Shown piece after piece: positions 1 to 7,761 of a stretch of 64,000 nt of DNA; within the stretch, counting starts at the first letter, position 1, and each line of letters opens with the position of its first letter. The position numbers and the translations under genes are program-made. The stretch is from an uncultured Luteimonas sp. (lineage in GTDB: Bacteria > Pseudomonadota > Gammaproteobacteria > Xanthomonadales > Xanthomonadaceae), in contig CAKTDC010000008.1 of NCBI GenBank assembly GCA_934541015.1, positions 1-64,000 of the forward strand, given 5' to 3'. A model generated the notes under the pieces. That model made no database searches, was not told the origin of the DNA, and was given only the letters and a program-made list of their open reading frames with translations.

Positions 1-236
1 CGAACGCCCGGCGCGCTGCGCCGGGCCGGACCGCGGAGCGGGGCTGACCGAGCGAAGAGCGATCCCCGGCCGACAGGGCGCGGCGTCCTTCCGAAGACCT
101 GGGGTGAGTACGGACTGCTTGCGCGGCATGCCGCGCGCTCGTGCGAACGCCCGGCGCGCTGCGCCGGGCCGGACCGCGGAGCGGGGCTGACCGAGCGAAG
201 AGCGACCCCGGCCGGCAGAGCGCGGCGTCCTTCCGA
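1..236. repeat. Two direct copies of a ~94-bp intergenic repeat
   Basis: Copies lie at 1-94 and 144-236, nearly identical apart from a one-base indel and a few substitutions, giving a 143-bp period. Each begins with a strong hairpin (arms GCCCGGCGC/GCGCCGGGC around a 3-base loop, 6-26 in copy 1) and ends in the GCGGCGTCCTTCCGA motif found in inverse orientation near 2932 and 23828. The array may continue upstream of the window. No convincing gene is seen in 1-412. Confidence 0.8.
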
Positions 237-254
237 CGGCGGAAGTGAAAGCAG
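211..254. repeat. Left arm of a 44-bp inverted repeat (partner 2914-2957)
   Basis: The reverse complement of 211-254 matches 2914-2957 at 42 of 44 positions. The pair encloses the ComEA-like, M20 peptidase and GlsB-like genes. The right part of this arm is also the end of the second tandem repeat copy. Confidence 0.8.
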
Positions 255-412
255 CCCCCGCACGTGGGAGAAGCACCAGAAAGTTGCCGCCCGCCGGCAC
301 ATCCTGTGCCCGCGGGCGGCGGGAACTTCCCTGTCGCGGCATCCGTGCCGCCGGTGGCCTTCCTTGCCCCTTGCCGCCGCACGTCCCTGCGCGGCGGCAA
401 TCACCGGGCGCC

Positions 413-751
413 TCAGCGCTGCTTCCCGGCGCCCTTGCCCGCAGCGGCGGTGGGAGCGGACACCGTCCGCCGCACCGCCGGCGTGGTGAACTCGATGCGG
501 TCGCGGTTGCGCTCCACGGTCTTCAGGCCGATGCCCTTGACCAGGGCCAGCTGCTCGGCGCTCTTGAACGGGCCGTTGGCCTTGCGGTATTCGACGATGG
601 CCTCGGCCTTGGCCGGGCCGACGTTGTGCAGCACCCGCGCCAGGGTCTGTGCGTCGGCGGTGTTGACGTTGACCTTCTCGTTGGCGAACGCCGTGCCGAG
701 CAGCGACAGGGCGAGCAGCACGGTGGCCAGAACGGTCTTGATCGATTGCAT
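413..751 (-). CDS. ComEA-family helix-hairpin-helix protein, exported
   Basis: A 112-residue protein with an N-terminal signal peptide (hydrophobic residues about 6-21, cleavage after AFA) followed by a single helix-hairpin-helix DNA-binding domain. Visible HhH features are the VNVNTADAQTL start, the VGPAKAEAIVEYR hairpin and the VKGIGLKTVERN second hairpin. The family binds DNA non-specifically in the periplasm; short stand-alone versions are common in gammaproteobacteria and are linked to competence or DNA binding. The start has a good AAGGAG ribosome-binding site (in the reverse complement of 755-765). It is transcribed divergently from the M20 peptidase, with a perfect inverted repeat (882-901) between them. 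The residue tail after about 90 is basic and low in complexity. A role in DNA uptake here is inferred. Confidence 0.85.
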   Translation of the reverse strand: MQSIKTVLATVLLALSLLGTAFANEKVNVNTADAQTLARVLHNVGPAKAEAIVEYRKANGPFKSAEQLALVKGIGLKTVERNRDRIEFTTPAVRRTVSAPTAAAGKGAGKQR

Positions 752-881
752 GGTCCTCTCCTTGGGTTGGGTTCCTCACCCGCCGGCGGGCCTGCCGGGC
801 GGTGGAAACAGTCTTCCCCGGGGCGCCCGCGCAGCCTATCGCCGCAATTCCCGGGCGGAAGCCGGGAAACCGCGCACCGTC

Positions 882-901
882 GTGTAGGAAATTCCCTACA
901 C
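882..901. promoter_or_regulatory. Inverted repeat GTGTAGG-N6-CCTACAC, candidate operator
   Basis: A perfect 7-bp inverted repeat with a 6-base A/T-rich spacer lies just upstream of a TAGAAT hexamer (914-919) that could be the -10 box of the M20 peptidase gene. The shape suits a dimeric regulator site. No regulator can be named from the sequence. Confidence 0.4.
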
Positions 902-949
902 CGGCGAAGGGATTAGAATCGGCAGACCAATTCCGATCGGATCCGAAAG

Positions 950-2443
950 ATGGACAGCAGCAGAATCGACCGCTACGTCGCGGAAAAGTGGGACGACGAG
1001 ATCGTCCCGCAACTGGTCGAGTACATCCGCATCCCCAACAAGTCCCCGATGTTCGACGCCGACTGGGTGCAGCACGGCTACATGGACGATGCGGTCAGGC
1101 TGATGGAATCCTGGGCGCGGGCGCAGCCGGTAGCCGGCATGCAGCTCGAGGTGGTCCGCCTGGAAGGCCGCACGCCGCTGATCTTCATCGAGATCCCGGC
1201 CGCCAACGGCGGCAGCGACGACGACTGCGTGCTGCTCTACGGCCACCTCGACAAGCAGCCGGAAATGACCGGCTGGGACGACGACCTCGGCCCCTGGAAG
1301 CCGGTGCTGCGCGGCGACAGGCTGTACGGCCGGGGCGGCGCCGACGACGGCTACGCGATCTACGGCTCGCTGGCCGCGATCCTGGCGCTGCAGGAGCAGG
1401 GCCTGCCGCACTCGCGCTGCGTGGTGCTGATCGAGGCCTGCGAGGAATCGGGCAGCTACGACCTGCCGGCCTACGTCGACCATCTCGCCGACCGCATCGG
1501 CCAGCCGTCGCTGGTGGTCTGCCTGGATTCGGGCTGCGGCAACTACGACCAGCTGTGGTGCACCACCTCGCTGCGCGGGCTGGCCGGCGGCAACCTGAGC
1601 GTATCGGTGCTCGACGAGGGCGTGCACTCGGGCGACGCTTCCGGCATCGTGCCGTCGAGCTTCCGCCTGCTGCGCCAGCTGCTGTCGCGGATCGAGGACG
1701 AAGCCAGCGGCCGCATCCTGCTCGACGCGCTGTCGGTGGAGATCCCGGCCGAGCGCCTGGCGCAGGCGCAGCGGGCGGCCGAGGTCCTGGGCACGGCGGT
1801 GTACGACAAGTTCCCGATGGTGCCCGGCCTGCAGCCGATGAACGACGACCTGGCCGAACTGGTGCTCAACCGCACCTGGCGCCCGGCGCTGTCGGTCACC
1901 GGCGTCGGCGGCGTGCCGTCGCTGGATTCGGCCGGCAACGTGCTGCGCCCGCACACCGCGGTGAAGCTGTCGCTTCGCCTGCCGCCCACGCTCGACGGCA
2001 AGCGCGCCGGCGAGATGCTGCAGGCCGAGCTGCTGCGCGATCCGCCTTCCGGTGCCAGGGTCACGCTGGCGCTGGAGAAGGCCTCCAGCGGCTGGAACGC
2101 ACCGGCGATGTCGCCGTGGCTGGAGCAGGCGATCGACGCGGCCAGCCGCGAGTTCTTCGGCAAGCCGGCGATGTACATGGGCGAAGGCGGCTCGATCCCG
2201 TTCATGGGCATGCTCGGCGAGAAGTTCCCTGGCGCGCAGTTCATGATCACCGGCGTGCTCGGCCCACACTCCAACGCCCATGGGCCGAACGAGTTTCTGC
2301 ACATCCCGATGGGCAAGCGGGTGACCGCCTGCGTCGCGCGGGTGATCGCCGACCACCACCACGCCAGCCAGCGCGGGGAAACCAGCGGTTCGGCGGTGGC
2401 GGCCGACAGCGGCACGCGCCACGGCGACCACGGCTGCTGCTGA
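950..2443 (+). CDS. M20-family metallopeptidase (dipeptidase-like)
   Basis: A 497-residue cytoplasmic zinc peptidase of the M20/carboxypeptidase G2 type. Metal ligands are in order: His and Asp in YGHLDKQP, the second Asp in GRGGADDGY, the Glu-Glu pair in EACEESGS, an Asp in VVCLDSG, and the late His in LGPHSNAHGPNEF. The insert between the two halves of the catalytic domain (about residues 210-340) fits the dimerisation lid. The length is typical of M20 dipeptidases. The C-terminal tail (HHH..., ending GDHGCC) is rich in His and Cys and looks like a lineage-specific extension, possibly metal-binding. It appears to be a single-gene unit with its own promoter region. Substrate specificity cannot be read from the sequence. 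Confidence 0.9.
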   Translation: MDSSRIDRYVAEKWDDEIVPQLVEYIRIPNKSPMFDADWVQHGYMDDAVRLMESWARAQPVAGMQLEVVRLEGRTPLIFIEIPAANGGSDDDCVLLYGHLDKQPEMTGWDDDLGPWKPVLRGDRLYGRGGADDGYAIYGSLAAILALQEQGLPHSRCVVLIEACEESGSYDLPAYVDHLADRIGQPSLVVCLDSGCGNYDQLWCTTSLRGLAGGNLSVSVLDEGVHSGDASGIVPSSFRLLRQLLSRIEDEASGRILLDALSVEIPAERLAQAQRAAEVLGTAVYDKFPMVPGLQPMNDDLAELVLNRTWRPALSVTGVGGVPSLDSAGNVLRPHTAVKLSLRLPPTLDGKRAGEMLQAELLRDPPSGARVTLALEKASSGWNAPAMSPWLEQAIDAASREFFGKPAMYMGEGGSIPFMGMLGEKFPGAQFMITGVLGPHSNAHGPNEFLHIPMGKRVTACVARVIADHHHASQRGETSGSAVAADSGTRHGDHGCC

Positions 2444-2567
2444 GGGTCGCTCCGGCGGCGCCGCGACCGGCGGCGCCGCCGCGAATCCATCCCGGCCGCC
2501 GGCACGGGGCTGGCGCAACAGCACCGGGGCTGCCAAGCTTGGGCGCATCATCCAGACGGGGAGGAGC

Positions 2568-2840
2568 ATGATGGAAGGCGTATTCGGCGGCAGCAGCTGG
2601 CTGTGGATCATCCTGGTGGGCTTCGTGGTCGGCGTGCTCGCACGGCTGCTCAAGCCCGGCCGGCAGAACATGGGCATCATCCTGACCACCCTGCTGGGCA
2701 TCGGCGGCGCCCTGCTCGCCGGCTGGGTCGGGCGGACGATGGGCTGGTACAGCCCCGGCGCACCGGTCGGCTTCATCGCTTCGCTGGCCGGCGCGATCGT
2801 GATCCTGTTCATCGTCGCCTTCCTGCGCAAGAAGCGCTGA
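2568..2840 (+). CDS. GlsB/YeaQ/YmgE family small membrane protein
   Basis: A 90-residue inner-membrane protein with three hydrophobic segments (about residues 10-28, 36-54, 65-84) and a basic C-terminus, FLRKKR. The glycine-rich second helix and the spacing match the transglycosylase-associated/GlsB family, which is linked to general stress responses; its molecular role is not settled. The first ATG (2568) is 5 bases after a GGGGAGGAG ribosome-binding site; ATG 2571 is an alternative. A strong intrinsic terminator follows at 2863-2889. Confidence 0.8.
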   Translation: MMEGVFGGSSWLWIILVGFVVGVLARLLKPGRQNMGIILTTLLGIGGALLAGWVGRTMGWYSPGAPVGFIASLAGAIVILFIVAFLRKKR

Positions 2841-2862
2841 ACTTCCCGCGCAAGCAGACTCG

Positions 2863-2889
2863 AAAGCCGGGCCTTGCCCGGCTTTTTTT
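2863..2889 (+). terminator. Rho-independent terminator after the GlsB-like gene
   Basis: Arms AAAGCCGGGC (2863-2872) and GCCCGGCTTT (2876-2885) close a 3-base loop and run into seven T residues (2883-2889). It is the clearest intrinsic terminator in the window. Confidence 0.9.
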
Positions 2890-2913
2890 GGGTTCTTCTC
2901 CCAGGTAAGGGAG

Positions 2914-2957
2914 CCGCTTTCACTTCCGCCGTCGGAAGGACGCCGCGCCCTGCCGGC
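2914..2957. repeat. Right arm of 44-bp inverted repeat (partner 211-254)
   Basis: It matches the reverse complement of 211-254 with two mismatches. It contains GGAAGGACGCCGCGCCC, also found at 23828-23844 and, inverted, in the tandem repeats at the window start. It sits between the terminator and the lipoprotein gene. Confidence 0.8.
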
Positions 2958-3076
2958 CGCGGGATCGCCCTCTGGCTCGGCCAGCGTTCCCCTGCTTCGG
3001 ATGAAGAAATCCCGCCTTGGCGTGTAGAACCATGGGAAAGGCCCGCGGGCGGCCGGAAACGGAAGGAGGAACAGGC

Positions 3077-3790
3077 GTGGACAGACTGACGAAATGGGGC
3101 GTGGCGCTGGCCGCCATCGCCGTGCTGGCAGGTTGCGGCCGCGAGGGCGCCCGGGGGCCGGAGGCCGAGGCACCGGCGGTGCAGATCTACGAGGTGCCGC
3201 CGGCACAGCTGCAATCAGTGCAGAGCGCGCTGCTGGACGTGCTGAGCGCAAACAAGACCGGCTCGGTGTCAGCCAGCGACGGGCGCCTGGTGGTGCTGGC
3301 CCCCGCCAGCACGCAGGCCTCGATCGGCAAGGCCATCGCAAGCCTGTCTCGGGACGCCGAGAATGAGGCGCCGGCCGGCGATGCGCCGATCCGCCTGCGC
3401 TTCTGGCTCCTGGAGGGCGGGACCGAAGCCGCTCCGCCGGACCCGCGCCTGGCCATGCTGAAGCCGGCGCTGGACGAGGCCACCGAGGGGCTCGGGCTGC
3501 AGGGCTATACCCTGCAGGGCTTTGCCGACGTGCTGGCCTCACCCGGAAAGAACTTCATCTCGCGCACCAGCCATGTGATCATCGACGGCTACGCCAGCCG
3601 CTCCGCTGCGGGCATCACGCTCGGCGCAAGCCTCGACATGGTGCAGTCGAATGCCAGCTGGGCCGGCCAGGTCCAGACCAACGTTCTGCTGGAGCCCGGC
3701 CAGTTCCTGGTCCTGAGCACCAGCGCGGCGCCCGACGGCAGCATGAAGCTGGTCGTGGCCCAGGCACAGCTGCCTGCCGACGAAGCCTGA
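3077..3790 (+). CDS. Lipoprotein of unknown function encoded before an ECF sigma factor
   Basis: A 237-residue predicted lipoprotein. The GTG start is chosen because a GGAGGA ribosome-binding site lies just upstream and the resulting N-terminus is a clean lipoprotein signal (hydrophobic WGVALAAIAVLAGC, lipobox LAGC). Residues about 35-110 (QIYEVPPAQL..., then a region on repeated self-comparison) resemble the small alpha/beta N-domains of secretins, but no secretin barrel follows, so this is only an impression. It is 5 bases upstream of an ECF sigma factor and probably co-transcribed with it and the one-helix protein. It could act as an envelope sensor or an envelope component controlled by that sigma factor. 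Confidence 0.75.
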   Translation: MDRLTKWGVALAAIAVLAGCGREGARGPEAEAPAVQIYEVPPAQLQSVQSALLDVLSANKTGSVSASDGRLVVLAPASTQASIGKAIASLSRDAENEAPAGDAPIRLRFWLLEGGTEAAPPDPRLAMLKPALDEATEGLGLQGYTLQGFADVLASPGKNFISRTSHVIIDGYASRSAAGITLGASLDMVQSNASWAGQVQTNVLLEPGQFLVLSTSAAPDGSMKLVVAQAQLPADEA

Positions 3791-3795
3791 CCGGG

Positions 3796-4287
3796 ATGCC
3801 GGTCGGCGAGACCGAGCTTGTCGCGTCCTACCGCCGCGTCGAGCATCCACTGTACAACGCGCTGTACCGCATGCTGTGGGACGAACAGGAATGCCAGGAC
3901 ATGATCCATGATGCATACCTGCGTCTGTGGCAGCGCAGGGAGCGCGTGGATCCGGAGCGCATCGATGCACTGGCCTGGACCACCGCGCTCAATCTCGCGC
4001 GCAACCGCCTGCGCTGGCGCAAACTGCGGGGCGCGAATGCGGCACCGGAAACGCCGGAAGCCATCGCCGGCGGCGAGGATCCGCAGGCGGCCGCGGAACA
4101 GGCACGCCTGCATGCCGCGCTGCGGCGGCTGCCGGTGGCGATGCTGGAGGTGGTGCTGATGGCCGAATTCAGCGGCATGGGCACGCGCGAAATCGCGCTG
4201 GCGCTGGGCATCCCCGAGGGCACCGTGGCCTCGCGCAGGCACGGCGCGGTGCGGCGCATGAAGCAATGGCTGGGAGAGCAACGATGA
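3796..4287 (+). CDS. ECF-type RNA polymerase sigma factor
   Basis: A 163-residue sigma-70 family protein of extracytoplasmic-function type. Region 2 is at about residues 15-70 (YNALYRMLW..CQDMIHDAYLRLWQ, with AWTTALNLARNRLR), and region 4 with its helix-turn-helix is at about 110-160 (LRRLPVAMLEVVLMAEFSGMGTREIA... GIPEGTVASRRHGAVRRMK). The linker is short and there is no extra C-terminal domain. Its stop codon overlaps the ATG of the next gene (ATGA), as is usual for sigma/anti-sigma pairs. The lipoprotein gene lies immediately upstream. Its regulon is unknown. Confidence 0.88.
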   Translation: MPVGETELVASYRRVEHPLYNALYRMLWDEQECQDMIHDAYLRLWQRRERVDPERIDALAWTTALNLARNRLRWRKLRGANAAPETPEAIAGGEDPQAAAEQARLHAALRRLPVAMLEVVLMAEFSGMGTREIALALGIPEGTVASRRHGAVRRMKQWLGEQR

Positions 4288-4613
4288 GCGACCACATGCC
4301 GACCCTCGGGCTCGCCAGGCTGACGCCGCCCCCCGGCGGCGAACGCCGGTTGCGCGAGTCACTGGACGCCAGGACCGCGGACGCGCATGGCTGGCGCCCG
4401 CGCCTCGCGCTTGCCGGCGCGGGCCTGTGCGCACTGCTACTCGCCTTCGTGCTGCGGACCGACCCCATGAACGCCGAAATCAGGCAGGCAATCAACGCGG
4501 CCGTTGCCTCGTCCGCGGAGGTCCGGATCGCGGATGCACGCGCCGAACGCGTCGCCACCCGGAATGCGAACGTGCGCATCTACCGTTTCGCCGGCGAACC
4601 GGATGCGCGGTAG
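4284..4613 (+). CDS. One-helix membrane protein, putative anti-sigma factor
   Basis: A 109-residue protein whose ATG overlaps the sigma factor stop by 4 bp. A 45-residue basic N-terminal segment is followed by one transmembrane helix (LALAGAGLCALLLAFVL, about residues 44-60) and a short periplasmic tail of about 45 residues. No zinc-binding anti-sigma (HxxxCxxC) motif is present. Position and topology suggest a membrane-bound partner of the sigma factor; this is inference from context, since the sequence is not similar to an anti-sigma family I recognise. Confidence 0.65.
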   Translation: MSDHMPTLGLARLTPPPGGERRLRESLDARTADAHGWRPRLALAGAGLCALLLAFVLRTDPMNAEIRQAINAAVASSAEVRIADARAERVATRNANVRIYRFAGEPDAR

Positions 4614-4656
4614 CAGGTTCCGTCGATGCCGTCATCCTGCCCCTCGATCGCGACGT

Positions 4657-6549
4657 TCAGTCCAGCAGCCGGGCGATGACCTGCTCCGCCAGCGCTTCGG
4701 GGCTGGCTGACATCGTGTCGAGCACCAGCTCGGCCGACTCCGGCGGCTCGTAGGGAGAATCGATGCCGGTGAAGTTCGGCAGCTGGCCGCCGCGGGCCTT
4801 GGCGTACAGGCCCTTCACGTCGCGGCGCTCGGCTTCGGCCAGCGGCGTGTCGACGAACACCTCGATGAAATCGCCCGGGTCGAACAGCGCGCGCGCCGCC
4901 GCGCGCTCGGCGCGGAAGGGCGAGATGAAGCTCACCAGCACCACCAGGCCGGCGTCGGTCATCAGTTTCGCCACCTCGGACACGCGGCGCAGGTTCTCGA
5001 CGCGGTCCTCGTCGGTGAAGCCCAGGTCGCGGTTGAGGCCGTGGCGCACGTTGTCGCCGTCGAGCAGGTAGGTGTGCAGGCCGCGCGCGAGCAGGCCGCG
5101 CTCGACCAGGTTGGCGATCGTCGACTTGCCCGCGCCCGACAGGCCGGTGAACCAGACGCAGCGCGGGCGCTGGCCCTTGAGCGCGGCGCGCGCGGCGCGG
5201 TCGACGTCCAGCGCCTGCCAGTGGATGTTGTCGGCGCGGCGCAGCCCGTGGCGGATCATGCCCGCGCCAACGGTGGCGCGGGTGAGCGGATCGACCAGGA
5301 TGAAGCCGCCCAGCGTGGCGTTCTCCGCATAGGGCGTGAACGCCACCGGCGCGTCCAGCGACAGCACCACGTGGCCGATGTCGTTGAGCTCCAGCCGCTT
5401 GGCCGCCAGCGGCTGCAGGCTCTCCGGATCGTGCCGGTGCTTGAGTTCGACCACCCGCGCGCCGACGCTGCGCGTGGCCAGCTTGAGCTGGTGCCGCCGG
5501 CCGGGCAGCAGCGGCGCCTCGTCGAACCAGAGTACGTCGGCCACGAACTGGTCGCTGCTGTCCGCGGGCGCGTCGGCGGCGACGACCACGTCGCCGCGCA
5601 CCGCATCGACCTCGTCGGCGAAGCGTATCGAGACCGCCTGGCCCGTGCGCGCCTCGGCGACCGGCTCGCCGGCCACGGCCACCGCCGCCACCCGGGTCTG
5701 GACGCTGCCCACCCGCACCGCATCGCCTTCCGCCAGCCGGCCCGAGGCCAGCGTGCCCGACAGCCAGCGCGCGCCGTCGCCGCCGCGCAGCACCACCTGC
5801 AGCGGCAGCCGCGCCGGGGCATCGCGATCGGCATCGTGCGGTTCGACCGATTCCAGGTGCTCGAGCACGCTCGGGCCGTCGTACCAGCCGATCGCGGCCG
5901 AGCGCGTGGTGATGTTGTCGCCGATCGCCGCCGCCACCGGGATCACCGCGACATCGGCGATGCCCAGGCGCGAGGCGTGGTCGCAATAGGCGGCGGAGAT
6001 CGAATCGAACACCGCCTGGTCGTAATCGACCCGGTCCATCTTGTTGACCGCCAGCAGCACGTGGCGCACGCCGAACAGGGACAGGATCGCGGTATGCCGG
6101 AAGGTCTGCGGCAGCAGGCCGCGGGTGGCGTCGACCAGCACGATCGCAAGATCGGCCACCGACGCGCCGGTGGCCATGTTGCGCGTGTACTGCACATGCC
6201 CGGGGCAGTCGGCGATCAGGAAGCGGCGTTTCGCCGTCTGCAGGTGGCGCCACGCGACATCGATGGTGATGCCCTGCTCGCGCTCGGCATCCAGGCCGTC
6301 GAGCAGCAGCGCGTAATCGATGTCGCCGCCGCGCGTCCCGTGGCTCGCGCTCGCCCGCGCCAGCGCCGCCCGCTCGTCCTCCGGCACCCGCCCCGCCTCG
6401 TGCAGCAGCCGCCCGATCAGCGTGCTCTTGCCATCGTCGACGCTGCCGCAGGCGATCAGGCGGAGGAACCGGGAATCGGGAACCGGGAATCGGGAATCGG
6501 GAAAAGCGCCATCCGGCTCCGGGAGTTGTTCAGATGCCAGACTGTTCAT
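4657..6549 (-). CDS. cysNC: Bifunctional sulfate adenylyltransferase subunit 1 / adenylylsulfate kinase
   Basis: A 630-residue fusion. The N-terminal part is the CysN GTPase of ATP sulfurylase (P-loop GSVDDGKST at about residues 35-43, DCPGH, NKMD), followed by EF-Tu-like beta-barrel domains. The C-terminal part (from about residue 440) is APS kinase CysC with its own P-loop GLSGAGKST. With CysD it makes APS from sulfate and ATP and then phosphorylates APS to PAPS. An oddity is that residues 16-28 ([13 protein letters not shown]) are a direct translation of the genome's dispersed GGGATTC/GGGAATC intergenic repeat, inserted between the start and the GTPase core. cysD lies upstream with a 102-bp gap that also carries the repeat. 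Confidence 0.96.
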   Translation of the reverse strand: MNSLASEQLPEPDGAFPDSRFPVPDSRFLRLIACGSVDDGKSTLIGRLLHEAGRVPEDERAALARASASHGTRGGDIDYALLLDGLDAEREQGITIDVAWRHLQTAKRRFLIADCPGHVQYTRNMATGASVADLAIVLVDATRGLLPQTFRHTAILSLFGVRHVLLAVNKMDRVDYDQAVFDSISAAYCDHASRLGIADVAVIPVAAAIGDNITTRSAAIGWYDGPSVLEHLESVEPHDADRDAPARLPLQVVLRGGDGARWLSGTLASGRLAEGDAVRVGSVQTRVAAVAVAGEPVAEARTGQAVSIRFADEVDAVRGDVVVAADAPADSSDQFVADVLWFDEAPLLPGRRHQLKLATRSVGARVVELKHRHDPESLQPLAAKRLELNDIGHVVLSLDAPVAFTPYAENATLGGFILVDPLTRATVGAGMIRHGLRRADNIHWQALDVDRAARAALKGQRPRCVWFTGLSGAGKSTIANLVERGLLARGLHTYLLDGDNVRHGLNRDLGFTDEDRVENLRRVSEVAKLMTDAGLVVLVSFISPFRAERAAARALFDPGDFIEVFVDTPLAEAERRDVKGLYAKARGGQLPNFTGIDSPYEPPESAELVLDTMSASPEALAEQVIARLLD

Positions 6550-6651
6550 TGCCGTTCTTCGTGTCGAATGATCGCGTCATGTGCGCGCCCCCGGCGCGGA
6601 GACAACCGGACTCGCGCCCTTCCGATTCCCGATTCCCGATTCCCGGCCTCA

Positions 6652-7578
6652 TCAGAAATACCCCTCACGCTTCTTCTTCTCCATCGAGTCGCCATCGGCG
6701 TGGTCGATCAGGCGGCCGGCGCGTTCGGACAGGACGCTGGCTTCCATCTCGGCGATGATCGCGTCGAGATCGGCGGCACCGGATTCGACCGCGCCGGTCA
6801 GGGGATAGCAGCCCAGGGTGCGGAAGCGCACGCGGCGCTGCTCGATGGTTTCGCCCGGGAGCAGTTCGAAGCGGTCGTCATCGGCCATGATCCAGGTGCC
6901 CGAACGGCGCACCACCGGGCGCTCGGCGGCGAAATACAGCGGCACCACCGGGATGTCCTCGCGGCGGATGTAGCGCCACACGTCCAGCTCGGTCCAGTTG
7001 GACAGCGGGAACACGCGCACGCTTTCACCCTCGCCGACGCGGGCGTTGTACAGATTCCACAGCTCGGGGCGCTGGCGGCGCGGGTCCCAGCGGTGCCTGG
7101 CGTCACGGAACGAGAACACCCGCTCCTTGGCCCGCGACTTCTCCTCGTCGCGGCGCGCGCCGCCGATCGCCGCGTCGTAGGCGCCGGCCTCCAGCGCCTG
7201 CTTGAGCGCCTGGGTCTTCATCACCTCGGTATGCACGCTGGCGCCGTGGCTCTGCGGGCCGACGCCGTCGCGCACGCCCTCGGGATTGATGTGCACGCGC
7301 AGCTCGACGCCGGTTTCGGCCGCGCGACGGTCGCGGAAGGCGATCATCTCGCGGAACTTCCAGGTCGTGTCCACGTGCAGCAGCGGGATCGGCGGCAGCG
7401 CCGGGGCGAAGGCCTTGAGCAGCAGGTGCATCAGCACCGAGCTGTCCTTGCCCACCGAATACAGCATCACCGGCCGCCGGCACTCGGCGGCGACCTCGCG
7501 CAGGATGTGCAGGCTTTCGGCTTCCAGGCGGTCGAGATCGCCCAGGTGCGTCGATGTCGCGGCGGATGGATCGGTCAT
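6652..7578 (-). CDS. cysD: Sulfate adenylyltransferase subunit 2
   Basis: A 308-residue PP-loop ATPase of the PAPS-reductase fold and the catalytic subunit of ATP sulfurylase, working with CysN. Visible features are the PP-loop motif [13 protein letters not shown] near residue 45, conserved HVDTTWKF, the [13 protein letters not shown] loop, and [17 protein letters not shown] prefer the start at MTDPSAATS; an in-frame start 24 bases upstream is possible. It is the first gene of the minus-strand cysD-cysNC unit, divergent from cysJIH across a 183-bp region where sulfur regulation probably acts. Confidence 0.95.
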   Translation of the reverse strand: MTDPSAATSTHLGDLDRLEAESLHILREVAAECRRPVMLYSVGKDSSVLMHLLLKAFAPALPPIPLLHVDTTWKFREMIAFRDRRAAETGVELRVHINPEGVRDGVGPQSHGASVHTEVMKTQALKQALEAGAYDAAIGGARRDEEKSRAKERVFSFRDARHRWDPRRQRPELWNLYNARVGEGESVRVFPLSNWTELDVWRYIRREDIPVVPLYFAAERPVVRRSGTWIMADDDRFELLPGETIEQRRVRFRTLGCYPLTGAVESGAADLDAIIAEMEASVLSERAGRLIDHADGDSMEKKKREGYF

Positions 7579-7761
7579 GGTTCCAGCGGTATGCGGCGGC
7601 ATCCGGGGGTGCCGTGCGGGCCGGCATTGTAGCCAGCCGGCCCCGCGCGCAGATAAATGACCTCAGGGCATGTCCGCATAACCGACCGTCCTTTCCCGCC
7701 CGGAGGCCGTCTCCCTACCCTGCCTCCTGTCTTCTGGATACCGGACCACCGGCCCCGCACG

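Noticed and set aside
245..916. Long plus-strand frames over the comEA region
   Set aside because: They are Arg/Pro/Gly-rich shadows of the minus-strand ComEA-like gene and of the repeat, as expected at this G+C content.
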